DNA of 64,000 nt from positions 23,667,547 to 23,731,546 of the forward strand of contig CM046873.1 of NCBI GenBank assembly GCA_025617745.1, in the 5' to 3' direction. Source of the stretch: Heliocidaris erythrogramma. Its lineage: Eukaryota > Echinodermata > Echinoidea > Camarodonta > Echinometridae. Position numbers and translations under genes: made by a program. The notes beneath the pieces were generated by a model. It saw only the letters and a list, made by a program, of their open reading frames with translations, searched no databases and was not told where the DNA came from. Each line of letters starts with the position of its first letter. Within the stretch, counting starts at the first letter, position 1. This document shows, in pieces, positions 36,231 through 46,075 of the stretch.

Positions 36231-36393
36231 CAGTGACAGGGCGGATCCAGGATTTTGTAAATGGGGCGCACACAAATCTCCCCAAATTCTCTGACAAGCA
36301 AAAAAAGAAAAAAAAAAAGGTTATCAGTTCTAAAAAAGAGGGGGGGGGGGGGGGCACGGGCCGAAATTGCCTCCCTTAATCCGCTAATCACTG
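36231..36393. mobile_element. hAT-like MITE at the end of the triplication
   Basis: The left end CAGTGACAGGGCGGATCCAG matches the inverted right end CAGTGATTAGCGGATTAAGG. The interior carries a G run and GGGCACGGGCCGAAATTGC, also present in similar form at 54.2 kb. CAGTG ends fit hAT-type elements. Only its left third is present in copies 1 and 2 of the triplication. Confidence 0.6.
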
Positions 36394-37382
36394 TCAGTGA
36401 CAATCAATTATCATAACAAGGATCATAAATTTCGCTTGCTCTATTTGCCCCCCTCGCTTTATCATAGGAACTGAGAAATTGAGATTTAAGTTAGAGCCGC
36501 TGAAACAATTGGACTTGTATGCCGATTTTATGAAAGTTTTAAGTTTTCTTTCTTAGTGTTCCTGTTGGGCCTGATCACGCAGGCTGTTGAAGCTTTTAAC
36601 TGCTCTTAAAAGAGTAGTGAAAAAAGTCTCAGTGACAGATCGCTTCATTTAGGAAATCTATCTGGAGCCTGCCTCTCTTTTTGAATAAATTTGCCTTCTA
36701 TTTTACAGAAACCCATCTATGTACATGAGAAATTGTTATAGACGTTTAATTAGTCAGAATTATTAGTGTCTGACATCCTATCTTATGAAGCATGCTGGTA
36801 CATGTAGTAAACATTGTATTTATAGCTTCGCTTTTTTGTATGGCCTGACGTCATAGTAGACCCCTCTGCTTCTTCACGCGCGTTGCCTGGGGACCACTTA
36901 AGAATTACAGGTAAGCGACGCCTCCTCATCACGCGCATGCAAGTGTATCGATCACTCATAATATGGAGAGGGAGAGAGAGAGAAAGAGAGAGCCAGTGAG
37001 TGGGAGAAATTAGAGAGAGAGACAGAGTCAGCTGAAATGGACGATTTTCTTGTCCCTATCCTTCGAGTAACTTGATGACGACCGAATTCATGAGCGCCCG
37101 CATGACGTCATAATCCGTAATGAGGACTTTCTGGCACCAGGAAGCACATTTATGAGTCTGGTGAAAATTGATTTAAAACGGTATGAATCTATTATATTGT
37201 CTGATAGATTCAAATTACTAGAAAACTCATTCAGACAGCTGTGATTCTTTCCATCAAAGTATGATTTTGTGTGTGGGTGTGTGGGGGTGTGTGTGTGTGT
37301 GTATATATATATGTATATATATATGTAAATATATATATATACATGTACATAAATATCTATACATGAAAAAAAAGATAATTCA

Positions 37383-37419
<37 letters not shown>

Positions 37420-37440
37420 GTCCAGGTCCAAAGAAGATGA
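36394..37440. other. Unannotated DNA with (GA)n, (GT)n and (TA)n
   Basis: (GA)n occurs at about 36964-37022 and a (GT)n-(TA)n composite at about 37268-37345, followed by another (TA)n at 37386-37414. The 36840-37135 part is relatively GC-rich, but no exon could be defined. Confidence 0.45.
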
Positions 37441-37446
37441 TTATTG

Positions 37447-37600
37447 TCCACGTATTGGCAAAATTAATAAACAAGAAGAACTCCGTAGAAATGCATTAAT
37501 TGCCAACTAATATTTATTCGATCCGAATTTTCGGGGCCTCCCCCTTCTTCAGGGTAATTAATGTTCTTCTTATATATATATATATATATATAATATATAA
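37447..37600 (-). repeat. Hammerhead-bearing repeat (class A), copy 1
   Basis: Homologous to 45147-45287 over 'ccacgtattggca', 'gaaatgcattaattgccaa' and the C-rich block. On the minus strand, 37552-37529 reads CTGAAGA, stem GGGG-GAGG-CCCC, then GAAA, the hammerhead consensus CUGANGA...GAAA. Stem I is supported: CATTAATT (rc of 37556-37563) pairs with AATTAATG (rc of 37494-37501), with CC/GG beside the core. Stem III is AAUU with AGUU. The nucleotide at the cleavage position is not clearly a permitted one, so it may be inactive. Attribution to Penelope-like elements is inference. Confidence 0.55.
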
Positions 37601-37619
37601 ATATATATGTTTGAATTGA

Positions 37620-38400
37620 TTTTGTCTAAGATTTTCTCCTATATATATATATACAATATATATATACACTACAGTCATTTATAATATATAAATGAATTAT
37701 GTTATTTTTTCATAAATAAAAATGAATTATCTTTTTTGTCATACATTATATATTATATAATATTTTATAATATATAAATGAATTAATCAGAGAACATTTG
37801 GGAGAGATTTAAATGGAAAATATTCCATTATATTGTCGATTTGAATCTCTCCCAAATGTACTGTGATTAATTTATATATTATAAATAATATATGATATAT
37901 AATATATGAAAAAATAAGATAATTCACATGTATATATGAAAAAAATAAGATAATTCATTTATATATTACAAATGAATCTCGTTTAAACTAGATCATGTAA
38001 GAAAATCATAGGACAAAATTGGCATGACATATGTTCCATTTAAATCTCTCCCAAATGTCCTCTGATTAATTTCAAGTAAAAAATAATTCATATATGATAT
38101 ATGATATATTATTTATTCTGAATAATGTATAATATATGAAAAAATAAGATATAATTTATATATACATATGTTTGAATTCAATATTGTGATACGAGAGAGA
38201 AAGGAGAAATACATTGTCTTTGGTCACATCTAGTAGGTTTTTCATTTTTTTCCTTCGACTGAATAATTTAGAATATACATATGGCATATGGGACATAAAT
38301 ATTCTCCTACGACATGGCAAATTTCCATTTAAATCTCTCCCAAATGTACTCTGATTAATTTTAATTAAAAAAGCGAAAATTATATCGGTTAATTGATTGA
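37620..38400. repeat. AT-rich palindromic block with four copies of a ~40-bp motif
   Basis: The motif ATTAATCAGAG(A/T)ACATTTG followed by GGAGAGATTTAAATGGAA occurs forward at about 37781-37820. It occurs inverted at about 37840-37872, 38035-38072 and 38326-38362. Between copies lie variations of 'aatatataaatgaattat' in both orientations. The first two copies face each other around 'aatattccattatattg'. This looks like nested or rearranged ends of one inverted-repeat element. Confidence 0.65.
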
Positions 38401-38410
38401 AGACCCCCAA

Positions 38411-39480
38411 AAAAGTCGTTCAAAAATGTGACGTTATTATTTGTCATCCGTTTTGAAGTCATGGACAAGTTCGTATCCATTCCTTTCCTTCTGTGGTCTT
38501 AATATATTGTGAAATAATCATCTACCCAAGCTAGAATAATGGATACTAGTTTTCAGTCTTTTGGGCGTTTTATTGAATAGCAACTACTCCCACGGCATAA
38601 TTATGAGATAATCAGTTAGATGTCAGACCTGATCCAAATATATCAAAATAAACCAGTAAACGGAATCACCTTTGGACAATATTGAATATCAATGAATACC
38701 ATCGGCGAATCGTATAAAGATTTTTCTTTTCAAGAGATAACAAAATCATTTGCCCCGAGACTTCTTTTTTCTGTTTATTCCATGATATGTAGGAAGAAAA
38801 GTAATGGTAAATCAGATATTAAATTAAATGGTGACTATAGCATTATTGCTCTAGTTTTCGCATAAAAAAAATGAAAATGACGTCTAGAAAGAGGTCTTCC
38901 CTAAAGAAACTGACACAATTTTAGATAATCTGAGACAGCTACATTAGTCATCCTCCTTCACATATGCTAATGCCATTAATAAATCATACTAGTTGGAGTT
39001 ACCCAAATAAATGTAAAAACACAGGCGTTACACAAAATAACATCCTGTTCATGTCATATATCAGAAAATGCAGAAGATCTAAATGATCTAACCAAAAGAT
39101 CAGTAGGGAATCTTGGCTTTTGGGGGGGGGAGTAAAAATATCCGATTCCCATGTTACTTTCACCCATCTATATTTATACTTTGCAATGCACTAGAGATTT
39201 TTGCGAACGTGCAAAGCAAGCAAGCAAAAACTATTACCTCTTGCGTTTCGAAGGAAAGTGTTTGGACAGCTTCATTCTTTATAATTCATGCATAAAAAGT
39301 GCGATTAAATTTGGCAATGAAGACCATTTGATAATTACAGTAACAAAATATTGAGGGATTTATTACCCATCGAATAAGAGTTCGGGTAGTCAATTGTTAC
39401 ATTATTTCTTCTTTGTGGAAAAGGAGGGGTAGGAACTGGACTATTCTTAACCCATAGACTACGGGAACCGGGTGGTTCCT
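38411..39480. other. Unannotated DNA
   Basis: No exon or repeat end recognised. Confidence 0.45.
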
Positions 39481-39544
39481 GTATTGAGCCTATGATAGTT
39501 TATCACACACACACACACACATACTTATATATATATATATAAAC

Positions 39545-39693
39545 GACTAACGGGTACATTAGGAGGACAGTTTTTGTTCTTTTTCTTTGTTCAACTGTCG
39601 ACCTAATGTACCAACTGTCGACCTAATGTAGGGGTCGCTATTATGACGGAATAAACTCCATTGTTAGGTGTCGACTTAATGTACCCGTTAGTC
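39545..39693. mobile_element. Word-type MITE Z (GTACATTAGG), copy 1
   Basis: The ends GACTAACGGGTACATTAGG and TTAATGTACCCGTTAGTC are inverted. Inside, the word GTCGACCTAATGTA is repeated directly twice. The spacers 'gacggaataaac' (inverse of GTTTATTCCGTC) and 'tttttgttctttttc' match the scaffold of MITEs X and Y. Flanked by (CA)n and (TA)n. A second copy is at 44984-45132. Confidence 0.8.
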
Positions 39694-40084
39694 AAATATA
39701 TACACACACACACAATATATATATATATTTTTAAAAGTAGGAAGCTCTATTTCATGACTATTTCGATTTTATCAAGACTGTACATTGCCTTTAATTGCCC
39801 TGTTGATGTTTGCTGTACGCTTTTCCGGTTTCCATGGCAGAAAGGCTGCTGGCTTAATTTGGTGAATGGATCACTAATATTGGACATTACTAGGTCATCG
39901 AAGTTGAATATAATTGTAGAAATGGTGATTTGGGCTTCATTTCTTTCTTTGTGTAATATAATACCACAGTAAGATATTGCTCTAGTAATTCAAAGCAACC
40001 CGCTTCATATGAAGGGTCAGTGCCAAAAGCGCCACTAATTAGATGAAAGTTTTGTTAACACTGCTGGTGTGGATCAGCGTGATC
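39694..40084. other. Unannotated DNA
   Basis: AT-rich; (CA)n-(TA)n right after the MITE, then nothing recognised. Confidence 0.4.
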
Positions 40085-40087
40085 TTA

Positions 40088-40677
40088 CGTTAAAGGGCAA
40101 TCCGAACTTGGTAATAAGATGATTTGTGTGAAAGCAGAATATAAGAAAAATACGATGGTGAAAGTTTGAAAGAAATCGGACAAGGAATAAGAAAGTTATG
40201 GATGTTTAAAAAATGAGATCACTACATCTATGCGAATCTCAAATTGGCAATTTGGTGAGTCGATTGTGACATACTGGCGGACAACTCTTTGTCATACACA
40301 AAAATATCATTAATTTGCGGTTTTCTCCGATGCGCCTTTATCCTCGGGGCAGTACTCAAAATATATTGTAGATAGCATATTGTTATATGTCGTCCTGAAA
40401 GAAAAAGATCCTACTGAGTAATACATTTTGAACAAAACATGACATTTCAGTCATTTTGTGTCTTGGAGCAAATCGGGGAATTGTCTGCCTCTACATCGCA
40501 GTGACATTACCTATTTGGCCAATTTGAAAATCCCGTATGTATAGTGATTGCAACTTTAAAATTCATAACTTTCTTAGTACTTGTCCGCTTTCGTTCAAAC
40601 TTTCACCAATTTGCTTCTCTGATTTTTCCTCTTTCTTTCAGAGCAACTTGCCATTAAGGTTGGATTTCCCTTTAAAA
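40088..40677. mobile_element. Kolobok-like non-autonomous element (TTAA target)
   Basis: The left TTAAAGGGCAATCCGAACTT and right AAGGTTGGATTTCCCTTTAA are inverted. Inverted homology continues over 'ggtgaaagtttgaaag', 'cggacaag' and 'aagaaagttatg' for about 130 bp. TTAA flanks with AGGG/CCCT ends match the Kolobok superfamily pattern. No transposase in the ~585-bp element. Confidence 0.7.
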
Positions 40678-40858
40678 TGGAAGTAGCGATAACCCTTTTC
40701 TTTATTTGACTTCTTAAGAAATGTGGTTTTCTAATGTCATGTATGTATATATTTGTGGCATATAATACAGTCATATTTGTGCGTAATTGGAGAGGTAAAT
40801 TAAGAAGAGTATGGACAAAGCATTTAGGACAACCTGCCTCATTCGTAACTATAATTGT

Positions 40859-40922
40859 AATGATGATGATGATAATAATAATAATAGATATTATTATCAT
40901 TATATATATATATATGTATATA
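40859..40922. repeat. (ATG)n/(ATA)n and (TA)n microsatellites
   Basis: Consecutive simple repeats. Nothing else recognised in 40678-41100. Confidence 0.75.
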
Positions 40923-41113
40923 TGGACGACAATCAGGAGGAACCTTGATTTCAGCGAGGCACCATTATTCTCTTTCAGATTACATTACATATCACTATAC
41001 CTTACAAATTAATTGTTCATTAATTGGGAAAGTAAGAACTACACACAAACGAATAAAATAAAAGGAGTACAATAATTAATGTTCAGTGTGTTTTGGAGGG
41101 ATATCGTTAATCG

Positions 41114-41413
41114 TTAGGTACGTAACTGCAGAATCTTAACCTCAGACTGTCGTAAGATCTGGCAGTGGGAACGCTCCTTTTCACGCTTATGGCCATGATC
41201 GGAAATGACAATGTAGACGTAGGTAATTAGCATCCCCATGGGCGCTACACAACTTCGAACGAAGATGTGATGCATGAACGTGCTTTGATGTATCTCTTTG
41301 AGTGGCGCTTGCCAGGTCGTTGCGTAAGGCCGGATATACAGGGATCCCGATCCATCTCCCATTGTTCTTCTATAATGAAAGTTTCCATTATCCTTGAGCT
41401 AATTAGTCGCACC
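41114..41413 (-). pseudogene. Possible rhodopsin-like GPCR fragment (TM5 and third inner loop)
   Basis: On the minus strand an open frame contains HHIFVRSCVAPMGMLITYV followed by YIVISDHGHKREKERSHCQ and ILRQSEVKIL. A hydrophobic segment with a central Pro and P...TYxYIVI, then a basic loop ending in 'xEVKI', is the pattern of TM5, the third intracellular loop and entry to TM6 in class A receptors. Sea urchin genomes carry very large lineage-specific GPCR families. The upstream 'EEQWEMDRDPC' in another frame could be the second outer loop, implying a frameshift. The frame stops after QLRT, or could splice at GAG/GTTAAG. TM1-4 and TM6-7 were not found. Confidence 0.3.
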
Positions 41414-41999
41414 ACGACTGGTACTTGTTGCATGAGTTACGAAATGGGGTGATTCTCTATCAACTGGACAAGCGGTGTGGGAACTTGGAGGAAAGAGAGA
41501 AAGGGAGATGAGTGTGGTGTTAGGCAAGGGCTGGTATTGGCTGGCTGATATTACGAGAGGTATGATTTTCCCCTTTTTGCCGCGTGCCCACGCGGTTAAG
41601 TAAACTACGATAGGACGTATATATCGTCCGTGATTCTCCTCTTGGTTCGCTCAATGGTAATTACTCATGCCGAATGTCGGTCAAATCCATTGAGACTAAA
41701 AGAGACTGCCGTGAAGACAAATCAAAGGGTCCCACTGGCGGAAGATTTGCAGCGCGATAAGGGGGAGGGGCAACAAAATGAGCAGCTTCGCTAGTGGTAA
41801 ATAAAAGATAAGTACTCCTAACTTTAACTCAAATGAGCTTTGACGACTGGGTCGCGCTGGCTGGCCGAGGGATATCCCAGGATCGGAAGTTTGATTTTTG
41901 ATATTGGGGTTATTGTGTGAAGAGTGAATTCGGTGTGCGGTGTATTACACGGGGGCATCGTACATGGGCGATAGATTCTGGCGATGTTCATGTGAAAAG

Positions 42000-42267
42000 G
42001 AGAAACTCTCCCCGACACGAGTAGGCGGGAGAGAATACACTTGTTGCTTCAAGATCCACTACTTTATCTACAGCGGTGGACGGTGGCAGAGAGCGCAACT
42101 TATTATTGTAATATCTTTAAAGTTTTTCTCTTCGCGGTAGCGACCCATCGAAGACTGCCGCTATCTCTTGGAGAAAGTCTTCGAACAATAATTGTCGGCT
42201 TCTGCTGTGATGATTGGGGTTTTCGTATCAAGTGGCCAATTGGCTCTACTTTTTATTATTTTATCAG
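42000..42267 (+). CDS. Candidate first exon encoding a signal peptide
   Basis: ATG at 42210 (G at -3) opens 19 codons, MIGVFVSSGQLALLFIILS, plus one nucleotide, ending at 42267 directly before the consensus donor GTGAGTAA. A short N-terminus, a hydrophobic core LALLFIIL and a small residue make a typical secretory signal peptide or first membrane segment. A phase-1 intron just after the signal is the usual layout of secreted and receptor proteins. The ~200 bp upstream are less AT-rich than the surroundings and may be 5' UTR or promoter. The mature protein is not visible nearby. The next phase-compatible candidate exon is at 55967. Confidence 0.5.
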
Positions 42268-42344
42268 GTGAGTAATATGTAACATGTATTCTGGCATTTT
42301 TATCATTCAAGGTTAAGAAATTGATTCTATTTTGGCTTCGTTAA

Positions 42345-42372
42345 TATATATATATACACACACACACACACC
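42345..42372. repeat. (TA)n-(CA)n microsatellite
   Basis: A simple repeat in the presumed first intron. The rest of 42268-44310 holds only a C-run block at about 43095-43145 (GGCGGGTGCAGC then ~15 C), resembling a decayed G/C-rich transposon end. Confidence 0.7.
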
Positions 42373-44329
42373 CTTACACATATTTATATATAATTTTCAA
42401 AGCATATATTCAAAGCGTGTTAAGACTGAATGGAGAAAAGTAAAAAGATTCGTTAAAATGTTCTTTTACCACCAATTAGCATTTCTCTTGTTCTTGAGTT
42501 ATTAGGTCGTGAATGCTAAATTTATTCAACAAAATAGTTTTTAATGATTTTGTAAAACATTTCAGACACTGATAACGGAAACAAACACAAATAAAAATAA
42601 GTTAACAGGTGGTTATATACTTTTGACAGTGCGCCAGAATTATCTGACGTTCATTCATTTATCATCTTGACGGAACAGTTTGATTTGGCATAAGTTAAAA
42701 AGAACTTGAGGTTATAAGATGTTGCGCTTTCATTTTATTTTATTCGCTTTCATTTTATTCATACATCTTGTGTGGAAGAGATTTTCAATCTTCCAAATAA
42801 AATTATAATAAATAGTTAGTTTGATATCCATTTAGGCCACTACGTGAGATTTATTTTCGGTTAGGTTGTGAGGGTGATGTCTACAAAATCGCCAGTGTTA
42901 TCAAAGATAAGGAACGAAAGGTTCATATTGAAAAAAGTAATAAAAACAACAAAGACACTCTCTGTGCTTGAATTTTTTGCAGCTTTTTGATGGGCGTACG
43001 GGCACAAAGTCATCAGGGGGCTGACGACCCTTGTCAAAACATGAGGTTACGTTTTTGTTTGTTTTATATAAGTAATGGTTACAATTTAAAAATTCCTGTA
43101 GGCGGGTGCAGCCCCCCCCCCCCCCCATGCTCCCCGCCTCCTACGCCATTTTCTTTATTTTAAAAGTGTATTCCTTTCGACTAAGAACGAGCGTGTACAC
43201 GAGTTCCAGGAAATGAACGGTAATGTTATTAACCATTACCAAGATTGGAGGTGCTTAGCATGTCAATCGCATAAATCACTAGTGATTTCCGTCATTACTA
43301 AAATGTTAAATACCTCTTTCTGTTGAATAGACATTATGCTTTGGCATCATGTTTCACAATTTTTCTCTATACAACTGGATGATATTAACGTATTGTTTAC
43401 GTCGGAAAACACATTACTTTGTTACTTTTATATTAATTTGTAAGAAAAAAAAAGGAAGAAAAATACAATAATAAACAAGGATGTTTCGCAACAAAGGGTC
43501 AAATATCCAAAATTAGATTCGCTACCAGCCCATCAAAACAATCGTGCACTATTTGGAAAGTCGAATTCGGAAAAGGCATAGGACCTACACCTACCTGGTT
43601 TTAAAAAAAAGATGAATCTCAAAGTGGGGTCAAATCTACAAATTAGATTTTAATCACTCTCTCGAGTGGCCTCGCTTTTGTACTTAGATTACCTTGCGAT
43701 GGAAATAATTGACTTTGACAAGAACAAAACAAAAATCATGTGCAGTGCAGAGAGGGAAATCCGACGTGAGTTCTAGTAAATATATGATATAACGATCAGT
43801 ATTGAAAAACGTTAAGATATTTCCTATACACCCACACACACATAAATATATATATAGCTGTGATTCTACGATTGTCATCGAATTTGGTTTCACCTTTCAT
43901 TTCCGCAGCGGTTTAAAAGATTTTGAAAGTGAAATTGAATGGATATCTCTGAGATGTAATATTTAAGAATCGACTAGAATCCTGATGAATCCTAAAATAT
44001 CAAAGGTTGACTGCTGGAGATTTAAATGAGTGAATAATGCAGCAATGATGATGGCTTTAAGAAATCATCGGTATTATCAGTTTATCTTACAGAAATTAGA
44101 AATAATTCAATTTTCCTCTTCAAATTCAAGTAATACAAAGCTTGTGGCGGTCGATATTTTGTTAATGCGATCTGCTGGAAAGGACTAACATCTTATAAAA
44201 TGGATTGGGTGTGATGCAGGCTAAAGTTCTATCATTATGATTAAATGCAACTTAAAACCAATTATAGGCGTCTGACAGGAGCGAGTGCATTCACTGGAAG
44301 TTGTTCCTTATCTAAAGTCATCCATGTTT

Positions 44330-44625
44330 ATATATATAGTATATGTAAGTGTAAGAAATAACATATAAAATAACTTTGGCAACTCTCGCTGAAATAAATA
44401 CAATGTGAAATGAAATGAGAGAATCATGGTTGAGTAGCTTAAATAAAAGTTCCCCATAGCTGTCGTCCCTTTTTTTTTTTTCTTTTTTTGCAAAGGCTGA
44501 AAAAAATGTCTCCGCCGGGAATCGAACCAGGGTCACTGGCTTAGAACGCCAATGCCTTAACCACTAGACCACGGAGACAGGCCAGTGGTTTCGGCGACAC
44601 CAGATTCAACTGACCGACAGATTGA
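44330..44625 (-). repeat. tRNA-containing repeat unit, minus copy
   Basis: The unit comprises a conserved leader (CAGTTGAATCTGGTGTCGCC then GAAACCACTGGCC), the tRNA-like gene at 44508-44578, a T run, and a tail with 'acagctatggggaac' and 'tttcatttcacattg'. It is mirrored by the plus-strand unit at about 44748-44970, giving inverted arms of roughly 250 bp around a ~120-bp spacer that contains a G run (44668-44682). A third, 5'-truncated copy is at 45723-45902. Confidence 0.75.
44508..44578 (-). tRNA. tRNA-like gene, predicted anticodon UCU (Arg), possibly a repeat head
   Basis: The 71 nt fold as a cloverleaf. The acceptor stem GTCTCCG/CGGAGAC pairs perfectly. The D arm is GTCTAGTGGTTAAGGC, the anticodon stem TTGGC/GCCAG, and the loop GTTCTAA. 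The T arm CCTGGTTCGATTCCCGG has one mismatch. Boxes A and B are intact, and a T run lies 2 nt downstream as a Pol III terminator. Position 32 as G is unusual and there are several copies nearby, so a tRNA-derived repeat is as likely as a working tRNA gene. Confidence 0.6.
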
Positions 44626-44791
44626 CAGATCTTAAACCTCATTAATCATGTTAATTAATTCCTTAGTCGGGGGGGGGGGGGGAGGTAAGTTTTGAACACT
44701 GACAAGCCGCATGCCTCAGCTGGATCCAAGGGAATGCTTACAGATACATCAGTTAGTCAACTGAATCTGATATCACCGAAACAACTGGCCC

Positions 44792-44862
44792 GTCTCCGTG
44801 GTCTAGTGGTAAAGGCATTGGCGTTCTAAGCCAGTGACCCAGGTTCGATTCCCGGCGGAGAC
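44792..44862 (+). tRNA. tRNA-like gene, predicted anticodon UCU (Arg), inverted partner
   Basis: Nearly identical to 44508-44578 on the other strand, with GTAAAGGC in the D arm and CCAGG in the T arm. The acceptor stem is perfect, and TTTT occurs 3 nt after the 3' end. The leader upstream (CAACTGAATCTGATATCACC) is shared with the minus copy. The tail beyond 44970 is cut off by the MITE Z insertion. Confidence 0.6.
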
Positions 44863-44983
44863 ATGTTTTCAGTCTTTGCAAAAAAAAAATCAAAACGGGA
44901 GGACAGCTTTGGGGAACTTTTATTTAACCTTCGCAACCATTATTCTGTCATTTCCTTTCATGTTATATATATATATATAATAC

Positions 44984-45132
44984 CCCTAATGGGTACATTA
45001 GGAGGACAGTTTTTGTCTAATTTCTATAGACAACTATCGACCTAATGTACCAACTGTCTACCTAATGTAGGGGTCGCTATTATGACGGAATAAACCGCAT
45101 TGTTAGGTGTCGACCTAATGTACCCTTTAGTA
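44984..45132. mobile_element. Word-type MITE Z, copy 2
   Basis: Near-identical layout to 39545-39693: CTAATGGGTACATTAGGAGG at the left, GTCGACCTAATGTACCC at the right, and internal CTACCTAATGTAGGGG and 'tatgacggaataaac'. It sits at the (TA)n tail of the plus-strand tRNA-containing unit. Confidence 0.8.
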
Positions 45133-45146
45133 AATATACATAATGT

Positions 45147-45321
45147 TCCACGTATTGGCATAGGCTATGATGATATCAAAATAAAGGATGACTGAAATGC
45201 ATTGATTGCCAATTACAGAAATTTAATTCTCCAAATTTTCGGGGGTCCTCCCCCTTCGTCAGGGAAAACGTGAAGTGATTTCGACTGAAATCACTTCACG
45301 TTTTCCCTGACGAAGGGGGAG
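45147..45321 (-). repeat. Hammerhead-bearing repeat (class A), copy 2, with palindromic junction
   Basis: Minus strand 45262-45237 reads CTGACGA, stem GGGGG-AGGA-CCCCC, then GAAA, a consensus hammerhead core with the strongest stem II of the set. Stem III would be AAUU/AAUU. Upstream of the core, sequence is mirrored: 'tcccccttcgtcaggg' with 'aaaacgtgaagtgattt' is repeated inverted at 45287-45320 around a 5-nt loop. The natural stem I partner is therefore replaced by a fold-back junction, and this copy is probably inactive. Confidence 0.55.
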
Positions 45322-45710
45322 TGTAAAAAGAGTGTAAATACCGCAGGAGCCAAAAATTTGGACTGATGTTTCGGTCAAAGATCTTTATCAAAGTAAGACT
45401 GAAAATAAACAATCTGATGCAAAAAAAAATAAGAAGACGCATAAGTTGCCAAGATAAAAATAAAAGTATAAGCTCGACGCATGATGTAAGCACTAGGTAG
45501 TGACGCTACAAAGGAAGGAAAAGTTGGTTTTCCTTCCTTTGTGGCGTCTACCTAACGCTTACATCATGCGTCGAGCTTACTTTTATTACTTTTATTATTT
45601 GTATCTTGGCAACTTATGCGTCTTCTTAATTTTTTGCATTTTTTTGCATTTTTGCATTTTTTGGCTCCTGCGGTGTTTTTATTTGACTCCTGAGTATTTA
45701 CACTCTTTAT
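45322..45710. repeat. Fold-back pair of class B repeat units
   Basis: The minus-oriented unit (45322-45524) and plus-oriented unit (45525-45705) meet at 'gtagtgacgctacaaagg'/'cctttgtggcgtctac', forming a large palindrome. The minus unit contains the hammerhead-like core at 45361-45395, with stem II weakened (GATC opposite GACC). The plus unit has lost the core, going from 'tgcgtcttctt' directly to 'ttttttggctcctgcgg'. Confidence 0.65.
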
Positions 45711-45722
45711 ATATATATTTAT

Positions 45723-46075
45723 AAGTGTAAGGAAATAACATATACAACAGCTTTGGCAAATCTCGTGGGAATAAATACAATATGAAAGAAATGCGAGAAT
45801 AACGTTGCGTAGCTCAATCAAAGTTCCCCAGAGCTGTCCTCCCTTTTTGAAATTTTTGCAAAGGCTGAAAAAATGTCTCCGCCGGGAATCGAACCCGGGT
45901 CGATATATATATATATATATAATGTGAAAGGAATGCGAGAATAACGTTGCGTATTTCTTTCACATTGTATTTATTCCCACGAGATTTGCCAAAGCTGTTG
46001 TATATGTTATTTCCTTACACTTATATAACATGAAAGGAAATGACAGAATAATGGTTGCGTAGGTTAAATAAAAGT
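45723..46075. repeat. Truncated and inverted pieces of the tRNA-containing unit
   Basis: 45723-45902 is a minus copy whose tRNA-like head is cut in the T arm (GGGAATCGAACCCGGGTC, then (TA)n). 45923-46020 repeats its tail region first in the same and then in the inverted sense: 'gcgagaataacgttgcg' then 'cacattgtatttattccc' and 'acgagatttgccaaagctg'. This indicates template switching or fold-back synthesis. Confidence 0.6.

Larger units (their letters stand above)
29932..36273. repeat. Tandem triplication of a composite ~1.8-2.4 kb unit
   Basis: Three head-to-tail copies: 29932-31742, 31743-34166 and 34167-36273. Each starts inside the Tc1 right half (GTTTTAATCCTACACAG) and ends inside a hAT-like MITE end (GGGCGGATCCAGG ... 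GGGGCGCACAC). Copy 1 lacks about 590 bp present in copy 2 (33103-33690). Copy 3 lacks about 230 bp (33560-33790 of copy 2). Copies 2 and 3 share a 12-bp in-frame deletion in the LINE remnant and loss of the LINE tail, so they are closest relatives. Confidence 0.9.

Noticed and set aside
37386..37414. Transmembrane-like peptides (repeated YIYIYI) as genes
   Set aside because: They are translations of (TA)n microsatellites, as also at 46346-46394.
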